Counted from the first letter of the stretch, positions 17,313-25,976 are shown. The stretch is 32,151 bases of DNA from Bacteroidota bacterium (GCA_947378245.1 CANCJF010000009.1:1-32151); one strand, 5' to 3'. Notes: generated by a model not told the origin, from the sequence alone. Made by a program: numbers and translations.

Positions 17313-17684
17313 TAGAATTACTATTGCTGGCTTTGTTATTCCTGCGTCTAATTGTACATACGAAGCACCTTCTAAAGTGTCATTACCAGTAATGAAAATT
17401 CCGGTTATGTCAAGTACGGCAACACCAGCTTGTCCATCTTTATAAATTGAAGTGTAGTCAAATTCAACCTGACCTTTAGAGTTTGTATAGGCTGAATCAG
17501 AAAGATTCCCTTTTGCTGATACAATTTGTGATGGTTGCGCACGTATAACAACTTTCACATTTGCCATTGGAACTTTCATTTCATTAACTGCTGTTATTGT
17601 TGTTTTAGTTGGTTCGATTTTATGACAACTAATTAGTATTAAAATAAAAGAAATAAAACAAAAACTAAAATTAAATTTTCTCAT
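17295..17684 (-). CDS. Small lipoprotein with Ig-like/carboxypeptidase-regulatory-like domain
   Basis: A 129-residue lipoprotein (hydrophobic 7-18, lipobox LISC with C20). The mature part is one small beta domain with TAVNEMKVPMANVKVVIRA followed by NSKGQVEFDYTS. This 'modifiable attribute, then new-value' pattern is that of CarboxypepD_reg-like or prealbumin-like domains. No enzyme motif is seen. It lies 15 bases after a gene for a similar protein and was probably produced by duplication, although identity between the two is low. A surface or outer-membrane location is likely; function is unknown. Confidence 0.75.
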   Translation of the reverse strand: MRKFNFSFCFISFILILISCHKIEPTKTTITAVNEMKVPMANVKVVIRAQPSQIVSAKGNLSDSAYTNSKGQVEFDYTSIYKDGQAGVAVLDITGIFITGNDTLEGASYVQLDAGITKPAIVILRKKKQ

Positions 17685-17699
17685 ATGTGCTAAAAATTA

Positions 17700-18086
17700 T
17701 TATTTATTTTCTGGGAATTTAACAGTTTGAACTTGAGTTGTTTGGTAAGTCACTCTTACAGTTCCAATCGCTGTGAATCCGCCTTTTTCTGCTATAATAT
17801 CAAAATAACCATCTCTAGAAGTTGAAATCTGAGATTTAAAGAAAGTTGTTAAATCGAAAGTACAATAAGAAGATACATTTGTTTGTTGCTTGTCATTATA
17901 TTTTGAAGTTATAGGCACTGATGAAGTGCTAGAAATAATTTTCACTTCAGCACCTGGAACAGGGTTACCACTTGAATCTCTTACAAAAATTTTAAGTTGA
18001 GAGGCAGGTTTTTCACAACTTGTTAAGTTTAATAAAGAGATAGTAATTAAAAATATAGTTAAAGGTCTAATAATACGTTTCATCAA
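17700..18086 (-). CDS. Small lipoprotein with carboxypeptidase-regulatory-like domain
   Basis: A 128-residue lipoprotein (lipobox LTSC with C24; translation could also begin at the second Met). The mature part starts with KIFVRDSSGNPVPGAEVKI, a clear CarboxypepD_reg/Ig-like opening, followed by CTFDLTTFFKS and a final strand VRVTYQTTQVQTVKF. It is the first of two tandem minus-strand lipoprotein genes and is divergent from pheS. A -7 box (TAACTTTG, complement of 18110-18117) lies 24 bases upstream. Role unknown. Confidence 0.77.
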   Translation of the reverse strand: MMKRIIRPLTIFLITISLLNLTSCEKPASQLKIFVRDSSGNPVPGAEVKIISSTSSVPITSKYNDKQQTNVSSYCTFDLTTFFKSQISTSRDGYFDIIAEKGGFTAIGTVRVTYQTTQVQTVKFPENK

Positions 18087-18109
18087 AAAATTAATTATAA
18101 CAAAGTATC

Positions 18110-18117
18110 CAAAGTTA
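18110..18117 (-). promoter_or_regulatory. -7 box of the tandem lipoprotein genes
   Basis: On the minus strand TAACTTTG is an exact TAnnTTTG match, 24 bases ahead of the ATG at 18086. It is the mirror image of the box on the pheS side; 12 bases (CAAAGTTACATA) are shared in inverted orientation. No -33 TTG is found at 19 bases. Confidence 0.5.
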
Positions 18118-18190
18118 CATATAAATTTTACTATCTGTAAAAATCAAGCGTAAAATATTCTAATTGTTCGTGTAGAAATACATATTTATG

Positions 18191-18198
18191 TAACTTTG
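18191..18198 (+). promoter_or_regulatory. -7 box of the pheS operon
   Basis: TAACTTTG matches TAnnTTTG exactly, 52 bases ahead of the pheS ATG. The only nearby TTG upstream lies a few bases too far away, so the -33 element is uncertain. Confidence 0.5.
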
Positions 18199-18249
18199 AA
18201 ATGATATAGTGTTATACTATTAATAATATATTTTTACAAACTAATATCT

Positions 18250-19272
18250 ATGAAGGATAAAATAGCTGATGTTTCAACAAAAATTAATTCTTTTCAAATT
18301 AAAGATTTAAATGAACTTGAAGCATTTAGGATTCATTTTTTAGGTTCAAAAAGTGATATAAAATTATTATTTGGACAATTAAAATCTGTTGCCAATGATG
18401 AAAAAAAATCAATTGGAAAAGAATTGAATGATTTACGTATTCTGGCTGAAGAGAAGTTTGCTAATTACAAATCTCAATTAGAGTCCACTAACTTAGGAAA
18501 TGAAACGATTGATTTTTCAAAAACTGGAGAGACCTTTTCTGTTGGTTCTCATCATCCAATTTCATTAGTTCGTTCTGAAATTATAGAGATTTTTAATCGA
18601 ATTGGCTTTGTCGTTTCTGAAGGGCCTGAGATCGAAGATGATTGGCATAATTTTTCTGCTTTAAATTTTCCACCTGAGCATCCTGCAAGAGATATGCAAG
18701 ATACTTTTTTCATTGAAAAGGGTGAAAAAGAGATGGCATTGCGTACACATACTTCCTCAGTTCAGGTTCGTGTAATGGAAAATCAAAAACCACCCATACG
18801 TACTATTTCACCTGGTAGAGTTTATCGAAACGAAGCGATTTCAGCAAGAGCACATTGTTTCTTTCATCAAGTGGAGGGATTGTATATTGATAAAAATGTA
18901 TCCTTTGCTGATTTGAAACAAACTTTGTTATATTTTGCTAAAGAAATGTTTGGAGAAAAAGCACAAATTAGATTAAGACCTTCTTATTTTCCATTTACAG
19001 AACCAAGCGCTGAAGTAGATGTTTCTTGTTCTATATGTAATGCCAAAGGTTGTAATGTTTGTAAATATACTGGATGGTTAGAGATTTTAGGTTGTGGTAT
19101 GGTAGATCCAAATGTACTAGAGGCTGCAGGAATTGATTCTACGATCTATACAGGTTATGCTTTTGGAATGGGTATTGAACGAATTACACAATTAAAATAT
19201 AAAGTCAATGATTTACGTTTATACTCAGAAAATGACGTTCGTTTCTTAAAACAATTTACTGCATCTATTTAA
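18250..19272 (+). CDS. pheS: Phenylalanine--tRNA ligase, alpha subunit
   Basis: A 340-residue class II synthetase subunit that charges tRNA-Phe together with PheT. The N-terminal coiled-coil domain (1-~95) contains FLGSKSDIKLLF. The catalytic domain carries motif 1 (FNRIGFVVSEGPEIEDDWHN), the HPARDMQDTFF segment, motif 2 (GRVYRNEAISARAHCFFHQ) and motif 3 (GFGMGIER-like, here AFGMGIERITQLKY). A Cys cluster (CSICNAKGCNVCKYTGW, about 258-274), which may bind zinc, is common in Bacteroidota PheS. pheT is not adjacent. One base separates it from ytxJ, so the two are co-transcribed. Confidence 0.97.
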   Translation: MKDKIADVSTKINSFQIKDLNELEAFRIHFLGSKSDIKLLFGQLKSVANDEKKSIGKELNDLRILAEEKFANYKSQLESTNLGNETIDFSKTGETFSVGSHHPISLVRSEIIEIFNRIGFVVSEGPEIEDDWHNFSALNFPPEHPARDMQDTFFIEKGEKEMALRTHTSSVQVRVMENQKPPIRTISPGRVYRNEAISARAHCFFHQVEGLYIDKNVSFADLKQTLLYFAKEMFGEKAQIRLRPSYFPFTEPSAEVDVSCSICNAKGCNVCKYTGWLEILGCGMVDPNVLEAAGIDSTIYTGYAFGMGIERITQLKYKVNDLRLYSENDVRFLKQFTASI

Positions 19273-19273
19273 T

Positions 19274-19612
19274 ATGGGACTTCCTTGGATTGAATTAACA
19301 AGTATTGATCAATTAAATCATATTTGGAATAACTCATTAACTCAGCCTGCTGTTTTTTTTAAACACAGTACTCGTTGTAGTATTTCATCCATGTCACTTC
19401 GAGCTTTTGAGCGTTCTTGGGTAATAGATGATACACAATTGTTTTTCATTGATTTGATTGCTCACCGTGATGTTTCCAATTTATTAGCAGAAATTAGTCA
19501 TGTAGAGCATCAATCACCTCAGGCTATAGTTACTAAAAACAACATTGTGATTTATAATGATTCTCATGGGACAATAGATTCAGAAAAGATTCAACAATTA
19601 ATTCATTCTTAG
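19274..19612 (+). CDS. ytxJ: Bacillithiol-system redox protein YtxJ
   Basis: A 112-residue thioredoxin-fold protein. The key motif is FFKHSTRCSISSMS (about 29-42) with a single active-site Cys35, matching the monothiol YtxJ family linked to bacillithiol, a low-molecular-weight thiol found in Firmicutes and many Bacteroidota. It probably removes bacillithiol from protein cysteines. There are no other bacillithiol genes in the window. It is tightly placed between pheS and a glutaminyl cyclase gene with one-base gaps, so translation is likely coupled. Confidence 0.85.
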   Translation: MGLPWIELTSIDQLNHIWNNSLTQPAVFFKHSTRCSISSMSLRAFERSWVIDDTQLFFIDLIAHRDVSNLLAEISHVEHQSPQAIVTKNNIVIYNDSHGTIDSEKIQQLIHS

Positions 19613-19613
19613 C

Positions 19614-20693
19614 ATGTCAAAAACAAAACGTATTTCGATAATAATTATCCTTGCATTGTTATTAGGGGCATATTTTATTATCCCTTTGATTGATAATTTT
19701 AGTCCACAACAAATTGATGAGGAAGTTGAGGAAGAATTGGCTCATTTTGATTTTTCAGACAATTTCACATTAAAATATGGGTCTGAAAAAAAAATGAGTT
19801 TCACTGTACAAAGTTCTAATGTTTCCAAAATTGAACTTGTAATTTCAGATAACTTGATTCAAACTTGGTCTAAACCCAGAGGGAAAATTTATTTTGATTT
19901 TAATACTAAAAAGTTATTACTAGGAGCGCAGGAAGTTAAAATCAACATTTTCAAGGGGAATACACTACATTCTGAAGATAGTCGACTTATTCGAGTATTA
20001 TCTGATATTATTCCTAAACAAATCATTGCTAAAGTAAAATCTTTATCGTCTCATAATCCTTTAAATTTCACCCAAGGATTGGAATTTTATAAGAATCAAC
20101 TTTTCGAAAGTACTGGTCAATATGGTGAAAGTAAGGTGATGAAATTAGATTTTAGTTCGGGTAATGCAACTAAATCCGTTGATGTAGAAGCTACTTATTT
20201 TGGAGAAGGAATAACAGTGTTAAATGATAAGATTTTTGAGATTACTTGGAAGGAACAAAAGTGTTTTGTATACGACGTAAATTCACTTGCTTTGGAAAAA
20301 ACGATTTCATATGTAGGAGAGGGATGGGGATTGTGTAATGATGGAACTAACATTCTAATGTCTGATGGATCTGAAAGAATCTATTTCAGAAATCCAAATA
20401 CTTTTGAAATTACTCGAACTATTGAAGTATATAATAACAAAGGACCTATTATCAATTTGAATGAATTAGAATACATCGAAGGTAAAATATATGCCAATGT
20501 ATGGCAAGCTAATTACATTGTTGTAATCGATCCATTAGTAGGTAAAGTGGAAAGAATTATAGATTGTGGAGAAGTTATTGGTCAGGCAAGAGGAAACGGT
20601 GAAGTACTCAATGGGATAGCCTATAACAAGCTAACCAAAAAAATGTATTTCACTGGGAAAAATTGGAGTAAAATCGCCGAGGTCAAATTATAG
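19614..20693 (+). CDS. Membrane-anchored glutaminyl-peptide cyclotransferase
   Basis: A 359-residue protein with an N-terminal membrane helix or signal anchor (about 7-26) followed by a periplasmic region. An Ig-like domain (~45-135) precedes a five-bladed propeller of the plant/bacterial glutamine cyclotransferase family (~145-359). Family pieces are NFTQGLEFYKNQLFESTGQY, the FGEGITVLNDKIFEITWKE blade, LNELEYIEGKIYANVWQANY and NGIAYN. It converts N-terminal Gln into pyroglutamate on exported proteins; in Bacteroidota many exported proteins start with Gln after signal cleavage. It is the last gene of the pheS-ytxJ operon. Confidence 0.92.
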   Translation: MSKTKRISIIIILALLLGAYFIIPLIDNFSPQQIDEEVEEELAHFDFSDNFTLKYGSEKKMSFTVQSSNVSKIELVISDNLIQTWSKPRGKIYFDFNTKKLLLGAQEVKINIFKGNTLHSEDSRLIRVLSDIIPKQIIAKVKSLSSHNPLNFTQGLEFYKNQLFESTGQYGESKVMKLDFSSGNATKSVDVEATYFGEGITVLNDKIFEITWKEQKCFVYDVNSLALEKTISYVGEGWGLCNDGTNILMSDGSERIYFRNPNTFEITRTIEVYNNKGPIINLNELEYIEGKIYANVWQANYIVVIDPLVGKVERIIDCGEVIGQARGNGEVLNGIAYNKLTKKMYFTGKNWSKIAEVKL

Positions 20694-20746
20694 TGACGTG
20701 AAATGAGTTACGAGTTACGGAATGAGAAAAATACAGTATACGAAAA

Positions 20747-21724
20747 TTATTGTGGATAGAATCCGATTGCTTTTCTAGTTCTATTTAATGTTATTTTGGC
20801 AATTTCTCTTGCTTTTTTTGCACCTTCTTCTAGGATTTCATCCACTTTAGAAGGGTTTTCTAGGTAAAAGTTGAAAAGAGTTCTTTCTTTTTCAAAATAA
20901 CTCAACATAAGATTTAATAATTCTGTTTTCGCATGACCATAACCATACCCTTTTGTTTTATAGTTTATTTCCATTTGCGAAATTTGTTCTGAAGAAGCAA
21001 TTAATTTATATAATTGAAAAACATTACAAGTTGTAGGGTCTTTTTCATCGTCTAAACCTTTTGTATCGGTAACAATTTTCATTATTTGCTTTTTCAATTC
21101 TTTTTCAGGAAGAAAGATATCTACACAGTTGTTGCGTGATTTACTCATTTTCTCTCCATCGATACCTGGGATAAGTTTTGTTTCTTCTTGAAGATCTTCT
21201 TTAGGAATAACAAATACTTCTCCCATTTTATGGTTGAATCTTGCTGCAACATCTCTTGTAAATTCAAGGTGTTGTAATTGATCTTTACCAACTGGTACTA
21301 CTTCTGCATCGTACAATAATATATCTGCAGCCATTAGCATAGGGTAACTAAATAATCCAGCGTTTACATCTTCTAATCTATCCGCTTTATCTTTAAAGCT
21401 ATGAGCAAGATTTAAACGTTGAAATGGAAAATGGCACATTAGGTACCAAGTTAGTTCTGTCGTTTCAGGAACGTCACTTTGGCGATAAAAAAAAGTTTTG
21501 TCTGGGTTTAATCCAAATGCTAACCAAGCGGCAGCTGTCTCTTGTGTGTTCTGGTGTAATTCTACAGGGTCTTTGATTTGAGTTAAAGAATGCATGTCTG
21601 CAATAAACAAAAATGCTTCATTTTCAGGATTGTTTGCCATTTCAATCGCTGGTCTGATTGCACCTAGTAAATTTCCTAAATGAGGTCTTCCTGTACTTTG
21701 AACTCCTGTTAAAACTCTTGCCAT
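20747..21724 (-). CDS. trpS: Tryptophan--tRNA ligase
   Basis: A 325-residue class I synthetase that charges tRNA-Trp. The HIGH-type motif is PHLGN (14-18, in STGRPHLGNLLGAI) and the KMSKS motif is at 192-196. DMHSLTQ, DILLYDAEVVPVGKDQLQHLE and the C-terminal tRNA-binding region are all typical, and the length is standard. It is 71 bases downstream of the thioredoxin gene on the same strand, with an unusual dyad element in between, and converges with the glutaminyl cyclase gene. Confidence 0.97.
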   Translation of the reverse strand: MARVLTGVQSTGRPHLGNLLGAIRPAIEMANNPENEAFLFIADMHSLTQIKDPVELHQNTQETAAAWLAFGLNPDKTFFYRQSDVPETTELTWYLMCHFPFQRLNLAHSFKDKADRLEDVNAGLFSYPMLMAADILLYDAEVVPVGKDQLQHLEFTRDVAARFNHKMGEVFVIPKEDLQEETKLIPGIDGEKMSKSRNNCVDIFLPEKELKKQIMKIVTDTKGLDDEKDPTTCNVFQLYKLIASSEQISQMEINYKTKGYGYGHAKTELLNLMLSYFEKERTLFNFYLENPSKVDEILEEGAKKAREIAKITLNRTRKAIGFYPQ

Positions 21725-21756
21725 ATTGGTTAGATTGTTTTGATTATTTTTATTTA

Positions 21757-21782
21757 TACATCGGATGTATCACGATACATCC
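21757..21782 (-). repeat. Alternating dyad element between thioredoxin gene and trpS
   Basis: The segment contains a perfect 9-bp hairpin GGATGTATC / GATACATCC (21763-21771 and 21774-21782, 2-base gap), preceded by another inverted copy (ATACATC, 21757 onwards) that pairs with the first arm. Alternative pairings are therefore possible in the leader of trpS. There is no T-run, so it is a poor intrinsic terminator. It could be a dispersed repeat or a leader structure. Confidence 0.5.
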
Positions 21783-21795
21783 TTACATGTGCTTG

Positions 21796-22095
21796 TTATC
21801 CTATACTACTTTTTATCTTTTGTTCTAATGATTTTGGATCCATTCCACCGGCTTGACGCCATAGGATTTCTCCTTTTTGAAATAAAACCAATGTTGGAAC
21901 ACTGCGCACTTTAAATTTTGTAGCTACTTCTTGGTTTTTATCCACGTCTATTTTAACGATTCGAATTGAAGTACCCATTTTTTCTTTTAATTTATCAAGT
22001 ACGGGATACATTTGTTGACAAGGCCCACACCAAGTTGCGTAAAAATCAACTAATGTAGGTGTTTCAGATTGAACTATTTCTCTAAACTTCGACAT
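21796..22095 (-). CDS. trxA: Thioredoxin
   Basis: A 99-residue thioredoxin with active site WCGPC (C23 and C26 in FYATWCGPCQQMYP), cis-Pro at VRSVPTLVLF and the usual VDVDKN-like strand (VKIDVDKNQEVATKF). It has no signal peptide, so it reduces cytoplasmic proteins. Its start touches the stop codon of the DUF983 gene (TAAATG), so the two are co-translated. It is followed by trpS after 71 bases. The length is slightly shorter than E. coli TrxA. Confidence 0.95.
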   Translation of the reverse strand: MSKFREIVQSETPTLVDFYATWCGPCQQMYPVLDKLKEKMGTSIRIVKIDVDKNQEVATKFKVRSVPTLVLFQKGEILWRQAGGMDPKSLEQKIKSSIG

Positions 22096-22476
22096 TTATT
22101 TTACTTTTTCTGGGTTATACGCTGAAAACATATTCATCCAAATCATTCTGCTCAAACGATAATTTATTGGAGCTATCAACAAAGATACCAAGGAAATTAT
22201 TATAATATGATACCAAGCATCTGTTTCTGGATAAATTAAATAGGTTATTACAAAAGTAGCAATTGAGATAGCAACGGTTAGTGCATAACTTACATACATT
22301 GCCCCTTGCCAAAATCCACCTTCAATTTCAAATTTATGGTTGCAATTTTCACAACGGATAGGCATTTTATGAAATGTTTTAAGATCGTATTTTTTTGAAG
22401 AAATAAACGCATTTCCTTCGTGGCATACAGGGCATTTTTCATTTAAAATACTGTACATTTTACTTTCTTTTTTCAT
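22096..22476 (-). CDS. DUF983-family membrane protein
   Basis: A 126-residue protein with an N-terminal zinc-ribbon-like part (C15PVC18 and C42ENC45) and two or three membrane helices (about 57-80 and 90-108). This is the DUF983 family, common in Bacteroidota and of unknown function. An AGGAGG lies directly against the first ATG, too close for ordinary pairing; a start at Met7 (MYSILNEKC) is an alternative. It is tightly coupled to the thioredoxin gene, which suggests a redox- or membrane-related role (inference). Confidence 0.85.
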   Translation of the reverse strand: MKKESKMYSILNEKCPVCHEGNAFISSKKYDLKTFHKMPIRCENCNHKFEIEGGFWQGAMYVSYALTVAISIATFVITYLIYPETDAWYHIIIISLVSLLIAPINYRLSRMIWMNMFSAYNPEKVK

Positions 22477-22490
22477 CCTCCTATTTATTT

Positions 22491-22524
22491 GGAAACAAAA
22501 AAGGCACCGTTTAAATACGGTGCC
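22491..22524 (-). terminator. Intrinsic terminator after sdhB
   Basis: A perfect 8-bp GC-rich stem, GGCACCGT (22503-22510) with ACGGTGCC (22517-22524), and a 6-base loop are followed on the minus strand by TTTTTTGTTTCC. It lies 22 bases past the sdhB stop, and ends the sdhCA-mntA-hepT-sdhB transcript. Confidence 0.92.
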
Positions 22525-22546
22525 GTCTTTCTACGTTAACCGTAAC

Positions 22547-23314
22547 TTATTTATTAGAAACTAGAGAAGCTTTTAAAAACTCTCTATTTAATCTAGCGAT
22601 ATTATCTAATGAGATTCCTTTAGGACATTCAATTTCACAAGCCCCTGTATTTGTACAGTTACCGAAACCTTCTTCATCCATTTGACGAACCATATTTAAC
22701 GCACGTTGTGTAGCTTCTACTTTACCTTGAGGTAATAATGCATATTGCGAAACTTTTGCTCCAACAAAAAGCATCGCAGAACCATTTTTACAAGTAGCAA
22801 CACATGCTCCACAACCGATACATGCAGCTGCCTCGAAAGCCTTGTCTGCATCTTCTTTTGGAACTGGAATAGCGTTTGCATCCATTGTTCTTCCAGAAGT
22901 ATTTACAGATACAAAACCTCCAGCTTGTTGAATACGATCAAAAGCACTTCTATCTACTACTAAATCTTTGATTACAGGGAAAGCAGCAGATCTCCAAGGC
23001 TCCACATAGATTGTCGCACCGTCATCAAACATACGCATATGTAATTGGCATGTCGTAACACCGTTATCTGGTCCGTGCGCTCTTCCATTGATGTATAAAG
23101 AACACATACCACAAATACCTTCACGACAATCGTGATCAAACGCTACAGGTTCTTTTTTCTCATTTACTAATTGCTCGTTTAATTGATCTAGCATTTCTAA
23201 GAAAGAACTTGCTGTAGAAACATCCTTTAATGTATATGTTTCCATCTGACCTTTCGCATTACAGTTTTTCTGTCTCCAGATTTTAAGTGTAATATTTATT
23301 GATTTTGCAGCCAT
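22547..23314 (-). CDS. sdhB: Succinate dehydrogenase/fumarate reductase iron-sulfur subunit
   Basis: A 255-residue subunit that carries electrons from the flavoprotein SdhA to the membrane quinone site. The 2Fe-2S ligands are C63, C68, C71 (CREGICGMC) and C89. The 4Fe-4S set is [11 protein letters not shown] (C165, C168, C171) with C230, and the 3Fe-4S set includes C175, C220 and C226 ([16 protein letters not shown]). Length and motif order are normal for the Bacteroidota type. It is separated from sdhA by 649 bases occupied by the mntA/hepT pair, unlike the usual close sdhA-sdhB junction. Confidence 0.97.
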   Translation of the reverse strand: MAAKSINITLKIWRQKNCNAKGQMETYTLKDVSTASSFLEMLDQLNEQLVNEKKEPVAFDHDCREGICGMCSLYINGRAHGPDNGVTTCQLHMRMFDDGATIYVEPWRSAAFPVIKDLVVDRSAFDRIQQAGGFVSVNTSGRTMDANAIPVPKEDADKAFEAAACIGCGACVATCKNGSAMLFVGAKVSQYALLPQGKVEATQRALNMVRQMDEEGFGNCTNTGACEIECPKGISLDNIARLNREFLKASLVSNK

Positions 23315-23341
23315 TTTTTTTTAGTAATTAGGTTTTAGCTT

Positions 23342-23677
23342 TTATTTTAATAATTTTTCTATTTGAAATTCAAGTTCTTCCAAATAAGTTTCAATAATAT
23401 CCCAAACAACTTCGTAGTCGATTCCTGAATAGTCGTGTATCATTCGATTTCTTAGACCTCTCATTCTCTTCCATTCAACTTCTGGGTGTTGTATTTGAAA
23501 TTCTTCATCTATTTTTGAGCTAACCTCGCCAATAATTTCAAAATTTCGTACCACAGCATCTATTGTTTTATCATCGTCTAAAAACATATCTAAATTAAAT
23601 CCATCTGTATATTTTCTAATTTTAGAAATAGACTCTAGAATATCATTTAACAATACGTTTCTATCTTTTTTAGACAT
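23342..23677 (-). CDS. hepT: HepT-like HEPN toxin (DUF86)
   Basis: A 111-residue, mostly helical HEPN protein. The RNase motif RX4HXY is complete: R76, H81, Y83 in GLRNRMIHDYSG. In characterised systems the partner nucleotidyltransferase MntA attaches AMP to this Tyr and silences the toxin. It overlaps the mntA-like gene by 8 bases, so the two are co-translated. It lies inside the sdhCAB operon, 27 bases before sdhB. Key residues are intact, so the toxin may be functional; DNA or RNA target unknown. Confidence 0.85.
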   Translation of the reverse strand: MSKKDRNVLLNDILESISKIRKYTDGFNLDMFLDDDKTIDAVVRNFEIIGEVSSKIDEEFQIQHPEVEWKRMRGLRNRMIHDYSGIDYEVVWDIIETYLEELEFQIEKLLK

Positions 23678-23960
23678 AAATTAAATCATTTTTAATATGC
23701 TCGAAATAGGAAGATTTGATTCCTTTTCTAGACACAACATCTGTTTTAATTCCTAAACAATCTTCAATTTCATCAGCAAGATCAATAAATTTAATTCCGA
23801 TTTTGCCATTGAATTCAACCATAACATCTACATCGCTATTTTCGTCTGCTTCTTGTCTCGCATACGAACCAAATATTGCAATAGAAGCTAAAGGATATTT
23901 TTCTTGTAACCTTGGCTTCAATTCCAATAATTTAGATTTTATAGATGTTAAGGTTAACAT
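23670..23960 (-). CDS. mntA: MntA-like minimal nucleotidyltransferase antitoxin
   Basis: A 96-residue member of the MNT family. The catalytic GSX10DXD motif is intact (G31, S32, D43, D45 in FGSYARQEADENSDVDV), with the third acid D74 in IKTDVVS. In studied pairs such proteins transfer AMP to a Tyr of HepT and act as the antitoxin. It begins 3 bases after the sdhA stop codon, and so probably relies on translation coming from sdhA, and it overlaps hepT by 8 bases. Confidence 0.85.
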   Translation of the reverse strand: MLTLTSIKSKLLELKPRLQEKYPLASIAIFGSYARQEADENSDVDVMVEFNGKIGIKFIDLADEIEDCLGIKTDVVSRKGIKSSYFEHIKNDLIYV

Positions 23961-23963
23961 ATT

Positions 23964-25976
23964 TTATTTGTAATTTCTTGCAGCAATCGTAATGAACTCA
24001 TATTTAAGTTCTTCTTTGTGTAATTGCTCTTGTTTGATGTCATCTCCTTTGTATTCCCATGCACCAGCGAATTTGAAATTTTCATCATCTCTTAATGTTT
24101 CTCCTTCTGCATCTTGGTATTCTTCACGGAAGTGACCACCACATGACTCTTTACGTTGTAAAGCATCCATAGCCATTAATTGTCCTAATTCGATAAAGTC
24201 AGCAACGCGCATTACTTTTTCTAATTCTGGATTTAATTCATCTGCACTTCCAGGTACATATACATCCTTGTAGAAATCTTGTTTTAGTTGATCGATCTCA
24301 GCAATAGCAGCTGTTAAGCTTTCTTCACTTCTAGCCATACCAACTTTGTTCCACATGATTAATCCTAATTTTTTGTGGAAGAAATCTACTGACTTCGTTC
24401 CATTATTTGTTAGGAATTTATCAATTTGAGATTGAACATTTTTTTCAGCTGCTTCGAATTCTGGAGAATCTGTTGCAATTTTACCAGTACGAATATCGTT
24501 TGATAAGTAATCTGAAATTGTGTAAGGTAATACGAAATAACCATCTGCTAACCCTTGCATTAATGCAGAAGCACCTAAACGATTTGCTCCGTGATCTGAG
24601 AAGTTTGCTTCACCAGCCACGAAACAACCTGGAATAGTAGATTGTAAGTTATAATCTACCCAAACACCACCCATTGTGTAGTGAACTGCAGGGTATATTT
24701 TCATTGGAGTTTCGTATGGATTTTCGTCTGTAATCTTTTGATACATTTGGAAAAGGTTACCATATTTTTCTTCCAACCATTTTTTACCTAATTCGATAAT
24801 TTTTTCGTCGGAAGGATTGTGGTCACCAGCAGCATAAGCAGCTTGTTTTCCTTTATTTTTGATTTCTGTAGAGAAATCTAAATAAACACCTTCGTTTGTG
24901 TCATTTGCTTCGATACCATAACCAGCATCACATCTTTCTTTAGCAGCACGAGAAGCCACGTCACGAGGAACTAAGTTACCAAATGCAGGGTATCTTCTTT
25001 CTAAGTAATAATCTCTATCTTCTTCCGCGATTTGTGTTGGTTTTAATTTTCCAGCACGAATAGCCTCTGCATCTTCTTTTTTCTTTGGAACCCAAATACG
25101 TCCTGAGTTTCGAAGAGACTCGGACATTAACGTTAATTTGGATTGATTCGTTCCATGAACTGGAACACATGTTGGGTGAATTTGAACATAACAAGGGTTA
25201 GCAAACAAAGCACCCTGTTTGTGTGCTTTCCAAGCAGCAGTTACGTTACTTCCCATTGCATTTGTAGAAAGGAAATACACATTCCCGTAACCACCAGTTG
25301 CTAAAACAACAGCGTGAGCAGAATGTCTTTCTAATTCTCCTGTAACTAAGTTACGAGCAATGATACCACGTGCTTTTCCATCCACCTTAACGATTTCAAG
25401 CATTTCATGACGGTTGTACATTTTCACACGACCCAAACCGATTTGTCTAGATAATGCAGAATAAGCACCTAATAATAATTGTTGACCAGTTTGGCCTGCA
25501 GCATAAAACGTACGTTGAACCTGTGTACCACCGAAAGAACGGTTATCTAACAAACCTCCATATTCACGTGCAAAAGGAACGCCTTGCGCAACACATTGGT
25601 CAATGATACTTCCAGATACTTCCGCTAAACGGTGAACGTTTGCTTCACGAGCACGGTAGTCACCACCTTTGATTGTATCGTAGAATAAACGGTAAACAGA
25701 GTCACCATCATTTTGGTAATTTTTAGCAGCATTGATACCACCTTGTGCGGCTATAGAGTGTGCACGACGAGGTGAATCTTGGAAACAGAATGCTTTCACA
25801 TTGTATCCCATTTCTCCTAAAGATGCCGCCGCCGAAGCACCAGCTAAACCAGTTCCTACAACGATGATGTCGATTTTCGGTCTATTGTTTGGAGCAACTA
25901 ACTTCAAATGATCTTTGTAGTCTGTCCATTTATCTGAAATATTACCTGCTGGTATTTTTGAATCTAATATTGACAT
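23964..25976 (-). CDS. sdhA: Succinate dehydrogenase/fumarate reductase flavoprotein subunit
   Basis: A 670-residue flavoprotein that oxidises succinate to fumarate with covalently bound FAD. The Rossmann motif is [20 protein letters not shown] (G41, G43, G46). [13 protein letters not shown] carries the expected FAD-linked His73, and [11 protein letters not shown] and [10 protein letters not shown] are catalytic-domain motifs. Length and the extended C-terminus ([16 protein letters not shown]) fit the SdhA of Bacteroidota. It lies 20 bases after sdhC; the mntA/hepT genes lie directly after it, before sdhB. Confidence 0.97.
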   Translation of the reverse strand: MSILDSKIPAGNISDKWTDYKDHLKLVAPNNRPKIDIIVVGTGLAGASAAASLGEMGYNVKAFCFQDSPRRAHSIAAQGGINAAKNYQNDGDSVYRLFYDTIKGGDYRAREANVHRLAEVSGSIIDQCVAQGVPFAREYGGLLDNRSFGGTQVQRTFYAAGQTGQQLLLGAYSALSRQIGLGRVKMYNRHEMLEIVKVDGKARGIIARNLVTGELERHSAHAVVLATGGYGNVYFLSTNAMGSNVTAAWKAHKQGALFANPCYVQIHPTCVPVHGTNQSKLTLMSESLRNSGRIWVPKKKEDAEAIRAGKLKPTQIAEEDRDYYLERRYPAFGNLVPRDVASRAAKERCDAGYGIEANDTNEGVYLDFSTEIKNKGKQAAYAAGDHNPSDEKIIELGKKWLEEKYGNLFQMYQKITDENPYETPMKIYPAVHYTMGGVWVDYNLQSTIPGCFVAGEANFSDHGANRLGASALMQGLADGYFVLPYTISDYLSNDIRTGKIATDSPEFEAAEKNVQSQIDKFLTNNGTKSVDFFHKKLGLIMWNKVGMARSEESLTAAIAEIDQLKQDFYKDVYVPGSADELNPELEKVMRVADFIELGQLMAMDALQRKESCGGHFREEYQDAEGETLRDDENFKFAGAWEYKGDDIKQEQLHKEELKYEFITIAARNYK

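Noticed and set aside
20705-20718. Direct repeat GAGTTAC GAGTTAC between the cyclase and trpS genes
   Set aside because: Only two 7-base units; too short to call a repeat array or regulatory site, and no hairpin or T-run makes it a terminator.
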